Below, piece after piece: positions 1-5,933 of a stretch of DNA of 5,933 bases. This stretch comes from an uncultured Clostridia bacterium (GTDB lineage: Bacteria > Bacillota > Clostridia > Oscillospirales > Ruminococcaceae), in the NCBI GenBank assembly GCA_947165805.1, contig CAMVBT010000163.1:1-5933 (forward strand). Reading direction: 5' to 3'. Below the pieces are notes generated by a model. That model saw only the letters and a list, made by a program, of their open reading frames with translations. It did no database searches and had not been told where the DNA came from. The stretch's first letter is position 1, and every line of letters starts with the position of its first letter. The position numbers and the translations under genes were made by a program.

Positions 1-9
1 CTCGAGCGA

Positions 10-330
10 TCACTTTTTGAGTAGTTTGGAAAACTCGAGGGCTTTACCGACATCGCCGCCGACTTTGAGTTTGCCGAGTGTGAAGGCGGCTACGGCGTCA
101 AGCTTGCCGTTTATCAGCTTGAGGAAATTATCGCCGGATATGGTTATCTCGCAATTTCTGTCGTTGTACGGATAGGGCTCGATGCTGATCTTTCCGTTCT
201 TTATCTCGACGTAGAACACACCGCCGTTATCGCCGGTGATGTTGACCTGCACGGCAAGAAAATCCACGCCCGAAGCGTCGATCTTTTCCGCTTTTTTCCT
301 TACATCTGCCAGAAGTTCATCAAATGTCAT
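10..330 (-). CDS. Small SCP2 sterol-carrier-domain protein
   Basis: This 106-residue protein consists almost entirely of one SCP2-like domain, a fold with a hydrophobic tunnel that binds lipids or other apolar ligands. Visible support is an N-terminal amphipathic helix (about residues 3-18), alternating beta strands through about residue 65 (VQVNI, FYVEIKNGKISIE, CEITISGD), and the typical C-terminal pattern of a short helix 'FLKLINGKLDA' (69-79), then 'GKLKVGGD' (86-93) and a closing helix. The ATG at 330 is preceded by a strong GGAGGA site (338-343) with a 7-base spacer. It sits 14 bases after the SGNH hydrolase stop and is probably the last gene of the operon that is visible. There is no signal peptide or membrane segment, so it should be cytoplasmic. 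The ligand cannot be predicted; bacterial stand-alone SCP2 proteins are mostly uncharacterised. The family call is fairly secure, the role is not. Confidence 0.85.
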   Translation of the reverse strand: MTFDELLADVRKKAEKIDASGVDFLAVQVNITGDNGGVFYVEIKNGKISIEPYPYNDRNCEITISGDNFLKLINGKLDAVAAFTLGKLKVGGDVGKALEFSKLLKK

Positions 331-337
331 CGTTCGT

Positions 338-343
338 TCCTCC
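338..343 (-). promoter_or_regulatory. Ribosome binding site of the SCP2-domain gene
   Basis: GGAGGA on the minus strand lies 7 bases before the ATG at 330 and entirely within the 14-base gap after the upstream stop codon. It is the strongest Shine-Dalgarno match in the window and fixes the start of the small protein. Confidence 0.8.
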
Positions 344-344
344 G

Positions 345-1109
345 TTAAAACAGGTGATTTCTTATTTCCATAGCCGCAAAGGCTCCCTCGAGCGCCTGTC
401 CGTTCTCCTTGGGGTGGAGCCCGTCGCGCAGGTATCTGCCCTCGCCGCCTATGACCTCAAACTTTTCACAGATGCCGGAATTGTGAAAGCAATCCACGAG
501 CCGGACGCTCATCGCGTTCGTCACCGGTATGAAGACATCGTTTATCTGCTTCTCGATCTTCGCATTGTGCGCGGGGTCGGCTGTCTGTATGGGAGTAAGC
601 ACGAATATCCGCGCGTCCGGGAAATTCTCCGCTATCGTCTGTATGCACCAGCGCATAGCTCCCGCCTCGGTGAACAGGTCGATATCCTTGTTGTCCCCGA
701 GAGTTTTGCCTTTCAGCGCTTTCTCCGGGTCTCCGAGACAGCCGATATCGTCGTTCGTTCCCATTGCGAACGCGAAAACGTCGGGCTTCGGGGCGATGCC
801 TTTCCTTACGTCGGACAGGAAGTGCTGTATATGCACCACCGCGCAGTTGTTCGCGCGCATCAGGAGCTCATTCCCGTCGTCCGTCGGGAGCCAGCCTCCG
901 CTTATACCCGCAAAATCCGGGCTGTCATAGTCCTGCGTCGTTACGCTGCCCGACGGCGTTTCTATGGTGCGCTTGTACCATACCGCGCTGCCCACCGCCA
1001 CATTGTGATGCGACGCGAAGCCGAGTCTCTTATACACATGATGCGACCACTGCTCGCCCGCGGTTATGCTGTCGCCGTCAACTCCGAAATTGAGCTTATC
1101 CGTTTCCAT
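345..1109 (-). CDS. SGNH/GDSL-family hydrolase, cytoplasmic
   Basis: This 254-residue protein is an SGNH-fold hydrolase, a family of serine esterases, lipases and carbohydrate deacetylases. The conserved blocks are all visible. Block I is 'GDSIT' with nucleophile Ser14, block II has Gly40 in 'VAVGSA', block III is 'GTND' with Asn119, and block V is 'DGLHP' with Asp229 and His232 completing the catalytic machinery. The length fits single-domain family members. The protein begins almost directly with the block I strand, so no signal peptide or membrane anchor precedes it and it should act in the cytoplasm, unlike many secreted GDSL esterases. The ATG at 1109 has an AAGGGAG site (1116-1122) with a 6-base spacer, placed inside the end of dtd, which it overlaps by 14 bases. 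The substrate cannot be inferred: acyl esters, acetylated sugars and lysophospholipids are all possible. The family call is secure. Confidence 0.92.
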   Translation of the reverse strand: METDKLNFGVDGDSITAGEQWSHHVYKRLGFASHHNVAVGSAVWYKRTIETPSGSVTTQDYDSPDFAGISGGWLPTDDGNELLMRANNCAVVHIQHFLSDVRKGIAPKPDVFAFAMGTNDDIGCLGDPEKALKGKTLGDNKDIDLFTEAGAMRWCIQTIAENFPDARIFVLTPIQTADPAHNAKIEKQINDVFIPVTNAMSVRLVDCFHNSGICEKFEVIGGEGRYLRDGLHPKENGQALEGAFAAMEIRNHLF

Positions 1110-1566
1110 TTCTGTCTCCCTTGACTATGACATCGCTGTCAAGTATTATCGTGAACGGCCCGTCGTTCAGCAGACTGACCTTCATTTCCGCGCCGAATAC
1201 GCCCTTCTGCGTGCGGAAGCTTTTTGCGCACTCCGCGCAGATGTACTCATAGAGCTCCTCCGCCATATCGGGAGCCCCCGCAAAAATGAACGACGGCCTG
1301 TTACCGTGACGGCAGTCTGCGTAAAGCGTGAACTGCGATATCAGCAGGAGCTCGCCGCTCACTGCCTCCAGCGGGAGATTGGTCTTGCCGTTCTCGTCGT
1401 CGAATATGCGCAGCGCGAGCATCTTCTTAATCATCTTGTCGGCGATCTCTTTCGTATCGGTCTGCGCTACACCTATCAGAACAAGGAAGCCCTGCCCGAT
1501 ACTGCCTACCGTTTCATTGTCCACCGCAACGGAAGCCTCCGTTACGCGCTGTATCACAAATCTCAT
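1096..1566 (-). CDS. dtd: D-aminoacyl-tRNA deacylase
   Basis: This 156-residue enzyme hydrolyses the ester bond between D-amino acids (and glycine mischarged on tRNA-Ala) and tRNA, a cytoplasmic proofreading step that keeps D-residues out of proteins. Both family signatures are intact: 'SQFTL' at residues 77-81, including the conserved Thr80, and the Gly-cisPro motif in 'NDGPFT' (Gly136-Pro137). The N-terminal 'IQRVTEASV' and 'GNRPSF' (88-93) are also typical. Length is normal for the family, with a short polar tail after residue 145. The ATG at 1566 overlaps the MCP stop codon as ATGA. The nearest purine-rich match, GAGG, lies about 11 bases upstream, which is too far to be a strong ribosome binding site, so translation is probably coupled to the end of the MCP gene. 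In many Firmicutes dtd sits next to relA; here it follows a chemoreceptor. Confidence 0.97.
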   Translation of the reverse strand: MRFVIQRVTEASVAVDNETVGSIGQGFLVLIGVAQTDTKEIADKMIKKMLALRIFDDENGKTNLPLEAVSGELLLISQFTLYADCRHGNRPSFIFAGAPDMAEELYEYICAECAKSFRTQKGVFGAEMKVSLLNDGPFTIILDSDVIVKGDRNGNG

Positions 1567-3380
1567 ATATTGAAATGCCTCAGCTGCTGATCGAGTATCT
1601 GCGCCTGACTTGCGAGCTGTTCGGTGCTTGCGGCGGATTCCTCGGCGGTCGCAGCGTTGCTCTGGATAACGGAGGTTATATCCGTAAGTCCCGTGTTCAC
1701 GGTGCCGATATCACGCGCCTGCTGATCGGACGACTCCGCGACCTTGCCGACGAGCATACTGAATTCCTGTACCGACCGGCTGACTTCGGACAGCGATCTG
1801 CTCGCGGAATCGTTGAGCTGTACACCGCGATCCACAGCCGCCACGCATCTGCCGATGACCTGTACCGCGTCCTTCGCTGCCTCGGCGGACTTGCTTGCGA
1901 GGTTGCGCACCTCGTCCGCAACTACCGCGAAGCCCTTGCCCGCGTCACCCGCGCGCGCAGCCTCGACAGCGGCGTTGAGGGCGAGTATATTGGTCTGGAA
2001 CGCTATGTCGTCTATCAGCTTCGCGATAGTCTGTATCTCCTCGGACGCCTTGCGGATATCCTCAATGGCGTCGCTGAGGTCACGCATACTCGCGTTGCCG
2101 TTCTCGACATCGCGGACCGTCTGCTCGGAGAGCCCGCGCATACGGTCGGTCATTTCCGCGTTGGCCGTAACGTTTTCGTTGATGTTCTTCACAAGGGCAT
2201 CAAGCTCCCTGATAGTGCTCGCTTCCGTGGAGGAATTGTTCGCAAGGCTCTGGGCTCCGGTCGCCAGCATACCGACTCCGCTGTTGACCTGCTCGCCCGC
2301 CTGTCTGATCGTGCCTATGGTATCCTTGAGAGATACGGATATCTTGTCGAGAGAGCGCTTGATATTGTTGAAGTCGCCCTCATATACGCAGCTGCTCTCC
2401 ACGGTGAGGTCGCCGTCGGATATGCCCGAAAGGATAGTGTCAATATCTCTTATATACATACCGAGGTTGGCGATAGTCTTCTCCATCGCAACAGACAGCG
2501 CCTCGGTCTCGTCGCCGCGGTCCTTGGCTTTGAACGATGTTTCAATCTCGCCCTTCGAGAACTTGTCGAGGCACTCGACCGTGGGATTGATCGACTCGGA
2601 TATCTTCTTTGCGACACCTATCGAAACTATGATCGCTGTGACCGTCAGTATTATCGCCCACAGGAACATCAGCGTAATGCCGATCTTGCCGGTGCGGTAC
2701 ACGTTTGAGGCGTCGGTGCAGTAGATGATCGTGAATTCGGGGTGACCGGTCACGGGAGCGGAATATACCAGCACCTTGGAGAAGGCGCTGCCGCTGCTTG
2801 CCGGTTTGTGGGACTTAGCCGCGGAGAACACCTCGGCATAAGTCGGGTCGCCCGATATTGTGCCGCCGATCTTGCTCTTGTCGCTCGAGAGCAGTATCTT
2901 GCCCGTGTCGCTGTTTATCACAAAGCCGTATGTACCTTCGCCGCCCATGATATTGACCGCGTAGTCGAAGTAGGTCTGGTCGAGCTCGCCCACTATTATA
3001 TCGTTTCCTCTGTTCAGAGCAACGATATTCAGCTTCGCGGACGCGATATAGGTGTAATTCACACCGCCCGAGGAAAGGCTTCTGCTGTCGCTGATGAAGT
3101 CGCTGTAATCATATCCGGTGCTGTCACCGAGCACGAACACATTGTCGAAGATATCGCTGTGCTCACCCGGCTCCGCGTCACGCAGACCGTTGGCCAGATA
3201 TTCACATTCCTCCTTCATCGAGCTTACGACCGCCCCGGCTATCGTGGCTCCGAAGGCTGAGGAGAACTGCCCTTCTATAAGCAGTATCAGCAGCGATGCC
3301 GCCAGCGCCACCGCGAACGAGCCTATGCCCGCGCACAATATACCAAGCCTCATCAGGCGTTTTTTCATGGATGTTTTCAT
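1563..3380 (-). CDS. Methyl-accepting chemotaxis protein with Cache-like sensor domain
   Basis: This 605-residue membrane chemoreceptor would signal to CheA/CheW. It has a basic N-terminus, TM1 (about 12-35), an extracellular domain of about 195 residues, TM2 (about 233-255), HAMP-like sequence (about 256-355, possibly two HAMP units, the second starting near 'ISDGDLTVE') and a long cytoplasmic coiled coil. The signalling tip is near-canonical: '[20 protein letters not shown]' (457-476), then '[15 protein letters not shown]' (481-495). The outer domain has Cache-like features, notably '[17 protein letters not shown]' (151-167). The protein ends 'RHFNI' without a CheR-docking pentapeptide of the NWETF type. 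The ATG at 3380 is chosen because AAAGGGA (3388-3394) precedes it by 7 bases. A GTG at 3416 in the same frame overlaps the Hpt stop codon and would add 12 residues, but its ribosome binding site is poor. The ligand is unknown. Confidence 0.96.
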   Translation of the reverse strand: MKTSMKKRLMRLGILCAGIGSFAVALAASLLILLIEGQFSSAFGATIAGAVVSSMKEECEYLANGLRDAEPGEHSDIFDNVFVLGDSTGYDYSDFISDSRSLSSGGVNYTYIASAKLNIVALNRGNDIIVGELDQTYFDYAVNIMGGEGTYGFVINSDTGKILLSSDKSKIGGTISGDPTYAEVFSAAKSHKPASSGSAFSKVLVYSAPVTGHPEFTIIYCTDASNVYRTGKIGITLMFLWAIILTVTAIIVSIGVAKKISESINPTVECLDKFSKGEIETSFKAKDRGDETEALSVAMEKTIANLGMYIRDIDTILSGISDGDLTVESSCVYEGDFNNIKRSLDKISVSLKDTIGTIRQAGEQVNSGVGMLATGAQSLANNSSTEASTIRELDALVKNINENVTANAEMTDRMRGLSEQTVRDVENGNASMRDLSDAIEDIRKASEEIQTIAKLIDDIAFQTNILALNAAVEAARAGDAGKGFAVVADEVRNLASKSAEAAKDAVQVIGRCVAAVDRGVQLNDSASRSLSEVSRSVQEFSMLVGKVAESSDQQARDIGTVNTGLTDITSVIQSNAATAEESAASTEQLASQAQILDQQLRHFNI

Positions 3381-3387
3381 ATAACTG

Positions 3388-3394
3388 TCCCTTT
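3388..3394 (-). promoter_or_regulatory. Ribosome binding site deciding the MCP start
   Basis: AAAGGGA on the minus strand ends 7 bases before the ATG at 3380, directly ahead of the basic residues that precede TM1. The upstream in-frame GTG at 3416 has only a weak purine run before it. The site therefore favours the shorter 605-residue receptor over the 617-residue version. Confidence 0.7.
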
Positions 3395-3412
3395 CATCCG
3401 TTTCTTTGCGGA

Positions 3413-3763
3413 TCACTCTCTCGCCGCATCCATCTCATCGAGCTTTTGCTTCTGCTCCTTCGCTTCAGCGAGAAGCTCCGAATAATCGACGTCCTTTCTG
3501 TCGCGGAGCAGCTCGGTGATCCGGCTTATGGGCTCATATACGGGCGTTATCGAAATATTCCCGTACATTCCTTTCAGCGCGTGCGCCACCTCGAACGCCT
3601 TGTCGAAGTCCTTTGCCGCAAGGCACTGTTCGAGCTCCGACAGCCTGTCGTCGGCGACCGTGCTCTTTACAAGGTCGAGATAGAACTCCTCGTCGTCGAG
3701 GCATCTCTTTACTCCCTCATCGACATTGGCGCCGTATGCTCTGAGATTTTCAATGGTTATCAT
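3413..3763 (-). CDS. Stand-alone Hpt (histidine phosphotransfer) protein
   Basis: This 116-residue, almost wholly helical protein matches a single Hpt domain, which passes a phosphoryl group between a kinase or receiver domain and another receiver. The key motif is 'AHALKG' (60-65), with His61 as the predicted phosphorylated residue and Lys64 and Gly65 at the usual positions. Helices before it ('[14 protein letters not shown]', '[12 protein letters not shown]', '[13 protein letters not shown]') and after it ('[12 protein letters not shown]') fit the four-helix bundle. There is no kinase, receiver or membrane segment. The ATG at 3763 has AAGGGG (3771-3776) at a 7-base spacer. The gene lies 25 bases after the REC-EAL stop and 32 bases before the preferred MCP start. 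The natural partner is the receiver domain of the upstream protein, by inference from position. The window encodes no histidine kinase, so the phosphate donor is unknown. Confidence 0.9.
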   Translation of the reverse strand: MITIENLRAYGANVDEGVKRCLDDEEFYLDLVKSTVADDRLSELEQCLAAKDFDKAFEVAHALKGMYGNISITPVYEPISRITELLRDRKDVDYSELLAEAKEQKQKLDEMDAARE

Positions 3764-3788
3764 ATATGTTCCCCTTCTTCCCGATATA

Positions 3789-5492
3789 TTACAGTGTGTG
3801 ATTTATCCTGTCTTCGATGAATTTCTCGAATTCCTCCGGAGGTACGGGCTTCGAGAAATAGTAGCCCTGTATTATATCGCAGCCCGCCTTTTTCAGCAGG
3901 TCATACTGCTCCTTTGTCTCAACGCCCTCGGCTACCACCGGTATCTGCATGAACTCCGCTATGTCTATCATAAGCTGCACCATGCGCAGATCCTTGTCGT
4001 TTTGGCCGATCTTCCTGATGAACGCCATATCGAGCTTCAGCGCGTCGATAGGCAGTGACGCGAGCATATTCAGCGACGAATAGCCCGACCCGAAGTCGTC
4101 CATTTCGACTCTGAAGCCCTTTTCGCGCAGTCTATTTACGGTCTCTATGATCTCCTCGGAGTTGTCGGTGTACGCCGACTCGGTTATCTCGAGCAGATAC
4201 TCGCTCGGGTCGATACCGAATTCCTCGACGATATCGGTTATCTCCTTCTCAAAACCGGGGTCGCTGATATCTACCCTCGAAACATTGACCGATACCGGCA
4301 TGGTCACGCCGAACTTTTCCTTCCACGCCTTTATCTGCGCGGCGGCCTCACGCCACACATAGTGGTCGAGCTTCTTCACAAGTCCGTTCTCCTCGAACAG
4401 CGGCACGAAGGCTCCGGGTCCCACAAGGCCGTAATCGGGGTGCTGCCAGCGGATAAGCGCCTCGGCGCTGCACAGCAGCGGGTCGACGCCTCTGATATCG
4501 TATTTCGGCTGATAATAGACCTTGAACTGCTTTTCCTCGACGCCCGTGTCCATATCGCCGATGAGCTTCTCGGAATAAAGCTCCTTCTGGTGCATCTTAT
4601 CGTCATAGACGCTGCAGCCGGTGGTATAGTTGCCGCGGAGGGAATTGCAGGCTACAGCCGCGCGGTCAAAGCGCGTTTCTATGTCTGCCGCTTTATCGAC
4701 GTTCATATACACGCCCATGCGGACGCTGAGCCGCGTATGGCCGGCAATGGAGTTCAGCTCGCTCATTATGCGGTTCAGCACGGGCTCATAGTTGTCCCTG
4801 TGCGCCATATAGATATAGAACGTATCCGCGTCACTGCGGCAGGCTATGCCGTCTGTCTCGTCGAGCACGCGGTTTATCTGTCCCGCTATCGCGCTGATGA
4901 TCGTATCGCCGAACAGTCTGCCGTGCAGCTCGTTCACAAGGTGGAAGCGGTTCACATTCAGCACAGCCGCGTCCATGGGGTTATCGGGATAATACTGGTC
5001 GTATCTGCGTCCGTGCTGGAAGAAGAAATCCTTAGTGTAAAGCCCGGTGAGCGTATCGTTCTCCGTGGCGTTGATGATGCTGTTGTCCTCGGCAAGCTCG
5101 ATAGAGCGCCTTACGCGGGCGAGTATGACCTCGGGCATATCGTAGGGCTTCGGGATAAAATCGGCCGCTCCGAGCTGCAGGCTCTTCACCTCCGCGGTGC
5201 GTTCCGACGTGAGCACGATCACGGGTATCCTTGAGAGATTGGGGTCATCGTGCAGCAGCGCCAGCACCTCATAGCCGTCCATTTCGGGCATGATAAGGTC
5301 GAGCAGTATCATCGAGAGCGTCTTTTCGCGCTTTCTTATCTGCTCCATTGCATCCTTGCCGTTCTCCGCGTAGATAACATCGTAGTCCTTCTCGATTATC
5401 TTCCCGAGGACCCTGCGATTTATGTGTTCATCGTCAACGATAAGCACGAGCCGGCGTATACCGTTTATCGTGCTTTTTACTTCTTCGCTCAT
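3789..5492 (-). CDS. Response regulator, REC - degenerate GGDEF - EAL (c-di-GMP phosphodiesterase)
   Basis: This 567-residue cytoplasmic protein is predicted to hydrolyse cyclic di-GMP to pGpG under control of phosphorylation. The receiver (about 13-135) has acidic Asp20 and Asp21, phosphoacceptor Asp65 in 'LLDLIMP', Thr95 and Lys115. The GGDEF domain (about 145-300) keeps 'DTLTGLY' (146-152), but its signature loop reads D-A-D-T-F (221-225) instead of GGDEF, so cyclase activity is very unlikely. The EAL domain (about 310-565) looks active: 'EALIRW' (Glu344), Asn403, Glu435, 'DDFGSGYSS' (465-473), Lys486 with Asp488, 'AEGVET' (Glu522) and 'QGYYFSKP' (Gln542). The frame stays open upstream to an ATG at 5615, but the ATG at 5492 is preferred: it has AAGGGG at an 8-base spacer, and the predicted promoter lies within the longer version. 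The following gene encodes Hpt, a likely phosphate donor or acceptor. Confidence 0.95.
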   Translation of the reverse strand: MSEEVKSTINGIRRLVLIVDDEHINRRVLGKIIEKDYDVIYAENGKDAMEQIRKREKTLSMILLDLIMPEMDGYEVLALLHDDPNLSRIPVIVLTSERTAEVKSLQLGAADFIPKPYDMPEVILARVRRSIELAEDNSIINATENDTLTGLYTKDFFFQHGRRYDQYYPDNPMDAAVLNVNRFHLVNELHGRLFGDTIISAIAGQINRVLDETDGIACRSDADTFYIYMAHRDNYEPVLNRIMSELNSIAGHTRLSVRMGVYMNVDKAADIETRFDRAAVACNSLRGNYTTGCSVYDDKMHQKELYSEKLIGDMDTGVEEKQFKVYYQPKYDIRGVDPLLCSAEALIRWQHPDYGLVGPGAFVPLFEENGLVKKLDHYVWREAAAQIKAWKEKFGVTMPVSVNVSRVDISDPGFEKEITDIVEEFGIDPSEYLLEITESAYTDNSEEIIETVNRLREKGFRVEMDDFGSGYSSLNMLASLPIDALKLDMAFIRKIGQNDKDLRMVQLMIDIAEFMQIPVVAEGVETKEQYDLLKKAGCDIIQGYYFSKPVPPEEFEKFIEDRINHTL

Positions 5493-5500
5493 ATTTTTTA

Positions 5501-5508
5501 CCCCTTTT
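5501..5508 (-). promoter_or_regulatory. Ribosome binding site deciding the REC-EAL start
   Basis: AAAAGGGG on the minus strand ends 8 bases before the ATG at 5492. It supports the start 'MSEEV', which begins just ahead of the receiver domain, over the upstream in-frame ATG at 5615. Confidence 0.75.
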
Positions 5509-5519
5509 CCGTCCGCTGA

Positions 5520-5532
5520 CCCGGCTGCCGGG
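5520..5532 (-). other. Small GC hairpin in the operon leader
   Basis: CCCGG and CCGGG are separated by three bases, giving a five-base-pair, all-GC stem in the predicted leader of about 59 bases, 11 bases before the ribosome binding site. No run of T follows, so it is not a terminator. It may influence mRNA stability or translation, or may be chance. The leader is too short for a c-di-GMP riboswitch of the usual size. Confidence 0.35.
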
Positions 5533-5557
5533 CATATTTTGCTTATTATACGGTAAA

Positions 5558-5586
5558 AGTATATCATATTTTTCAAAAAATTGCAA
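5558..5586 (-). promoter_or_regulatory. Predicted vegetative sigma-factor promoter with extended -10
   Basis: On the minus strand TTGCAA (5581-5586) is followed after exactly 17 bases by TATACT (5558-5563), with TG one base upstream of the -10 box. The -35 hexamer matches the TTGACA consensus at four or five of six positions depending on weighting, and the -10 hexamer matches TATAAT at five of six. The spacer is rich in A and T. The predicted transcription start is near 5551, giving a leader of about 59 bases. It is the only strong promoter I found ahead of the six-gene cluster. Being of housekeeping type, it suggests fairly constitutive transcription unless a regulator binds; no operator was recognised. 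Confidence 0.75.
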
Positions 5587-5672
5587 GCATTTACAAAGAA
5601 TTCTGTCTGTTTCAACCAAAAATTATATTTATTTTAACCATAATATACAGGCAACTGCTGTTATTTTCCGTG

Positions 5673-5706
5673 AAAAAACCGCCCCCCTGCCCGAGGAGCG
5701 GTTTTA
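5673..5706 (-). terminator. Intrinsic terminator of the gene at the right edge
   Basis: AAAACCGC (5675-5682) pairs perfectly with GCGGTTTT (5698-5705) around a 15-base loop that is rich in G on the minus strand. Read on the minus strand, the stem runs into six consecutive T residues (5678-5673). It starts 45 bases after the stop codon of the partial gene at 5751. The A/T-flanked stem could also work in the plus direction (TTTTATTT follows), but no plus-strand gene ends here. It separates the partial gene from the downstream operon. Confidence 0.85.
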
Positions 5707-5750
5707 TTTCGGTTATTTCACAGTCCGCAGAGCCGGGAAACGCGCGCACA

Positions 5751-5933
5751 TCACGGATGCGTTTTCTTCCACTCGCTGTAGCCCTGTATCAGACTTTCCG
5801 ACCACTTGCGGCCTGCCCAGCTTCCGCCGTTCACCTGATAATAGTAGTCGAAGTAGAGCGGGCTCCTGTTGCTGTAGGCGTTGAGCGTGCTCACGGACGT
5901 CTCGCCCTTTCTGATCTGTCTCGCGAACACCAC
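5751..5933 (-). CDS. C-terminal end of an unrecognised protein (partial)
   Basis: Sixty codons are visible in an open frame that runs off the right edge and ends with TGA at 5751-5753. The fragment is rich in aromatic and polar residues, with a 'YFDYYYQVNGGSW' segment in the middle and a C-terminal 'SESLIQGYSEWKKTHP'. No membrane segment, cysteine motif or known catalytic motif is visible. I do not recognise the family. The reading as a real gene rests on the terminator placed just after the stop codon, the minus orientation shared with all neighbours, and the absence of a competing frame. A GTG at the very edge could be a start codon, but no upstream sequence is available, so the protein is treated as truncated by the window. 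Confidence 0.7.
   Translation of the reverse strand: MVFARQIRKGETSVSTLNAYSNRSPLYFDYYYQVNGGSWAGRKWSESLIQGYSEWKKTHP

Larger units (their letters stand above)
10..5563 (-). other. Predicted six-gene transcription unit
   Basis: One promoter (5558-5586) precedes six same-strand genes separated by 25, 32, -4, -14 and 14 bases, with no terminator-like hairpin between them. The order is REC-EAL, Hpt, MCP, dtd, SGNH hydrolase, SCP2 protein. The last stop codon is only 9 bases from the left edge, so the unit may continue beyond it and its terminator is not in the window. Co-transcription is inferred from spacing alone. Confidence 0.65.

Noticed and set aside
1..39. Two identical CTCGAG palindromes at 1-6 and 34-39 near the left edge.
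   Set aside because: Six-base palindromes this close together are easily chance; the second lies in the coding sequence of the SCP2 gene, and there is no hairpin with a T run to suggest a terminator.
324..1124. A long plus-strand open frame (266 codons) antisense to the SGNH hydrolase.
   Set aside because: It lies opposite a gene with complete catalytic blocks, and its translation is rich in Arg, Val and Leu with no recognisable domain. It is a by-product of the codon bias of the real gene.
1575..2724. Long plus-strand open frames (377 and 326 codons) antisense to the MCP gene.
   Set aside because: Two overlapping frames opposite the conserved MCP signalling domain cannot both be genes, neither shows a domain, and the MCP reading is certain.
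4362..5234. A 290-codon plus-strand open frame antisense to the REC-EAL gene.
   Set aside because: It mirrors the strongly conserved receiver and EAL coding sequence and has no family features of its own.
5595..5625. A second promoter candidate on the minus strand, with TTGAAA followed by a weak -10.
   Set aside because: The -10 candidate matches the consensus at only three positions, far poorer than the promoter at 5558-5586.
5493..5660. A possible c-di-GMP riboswitch in the leader of the phosphodiesterase gene.
   Set aside because: The predicted leader is only about 59 bases, with one small hairpin. I see no two-helix aptamer pattern, and the bases further upstream are promoter and AT-rich DNA.

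Overview
All supported genes in this window lie on the minus strand, so the biology reads from right to left. The content suggests a Gram-positive anaerobe of the Clostridia, possibly of the Oscillospiraceae/Ruminococcaceae type. The grounds are strong AAGGGG/GGAGG-type ribosome binding sites, a clostridial-style chemoreceptor, a small stand-alone Hpt protein beside a c-di-GMP protein, moderately GC-rich coding sequence and AT-rich intergenic DNA. This placement is inferred from gene style only; there is no rRNA or other taxonomic marker here.

Layout, in order of transcription. (1) 5933-5751: the C-terminal 60 residues of an unrecognised protein whose start lies beyond the right edge. It is followed by a clear intrinsic terminator at 5673-5706. 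(2) 5492-5750: a 259-base intergenic region holding that terminator, an AT-rich stretch, a near-consensus extended -10 promoter (5558-5586), a small leader hairpin and a good ribosome binding site. (3) 5492-10: six closely packed genes that look like one transcription unit: a REC-(degenerate GGDEF)-EAL response regulator, a single-domain Hpt phosphotransfer protein, a membrane chemoreceptor (MCP), D-aminoacyl-tRNA deacylase (dtd), a cytoplasmic SGNH/GDSL hydrolase, and a small SCP2 sterol-carrier-like protein. Gaps are 14-32 bases, or the genes overlap (4 bases for MCP/dtd, 14 bases for dtd/SGNH). No internal terminator was seen.

The first three genes form a plausible signalling module. A receptor, a phosphotransfer protein and a response regulator with a complete set of EAL phosphodiesterase residues could link an external signal to c-di-GMP breakdown. 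No histidine kinase is present in the window, so the phosphate source must lie elsewhere. The last three genes are housekeeping or metabolic and have no obvious link to signalling. They may simply be read through from the same promoter, although dtd appears translationally coupled to the MCP gene.

I found no mobile element, CRISPR array, tRNA, rRNA or riboswitch. The window is mostly ordinary. The points most worth a second look are the kinase-less Hpt/PDE/MCP arrangement, the degenerate GGDEF domain, and the coupling of signalling genes to dtd.
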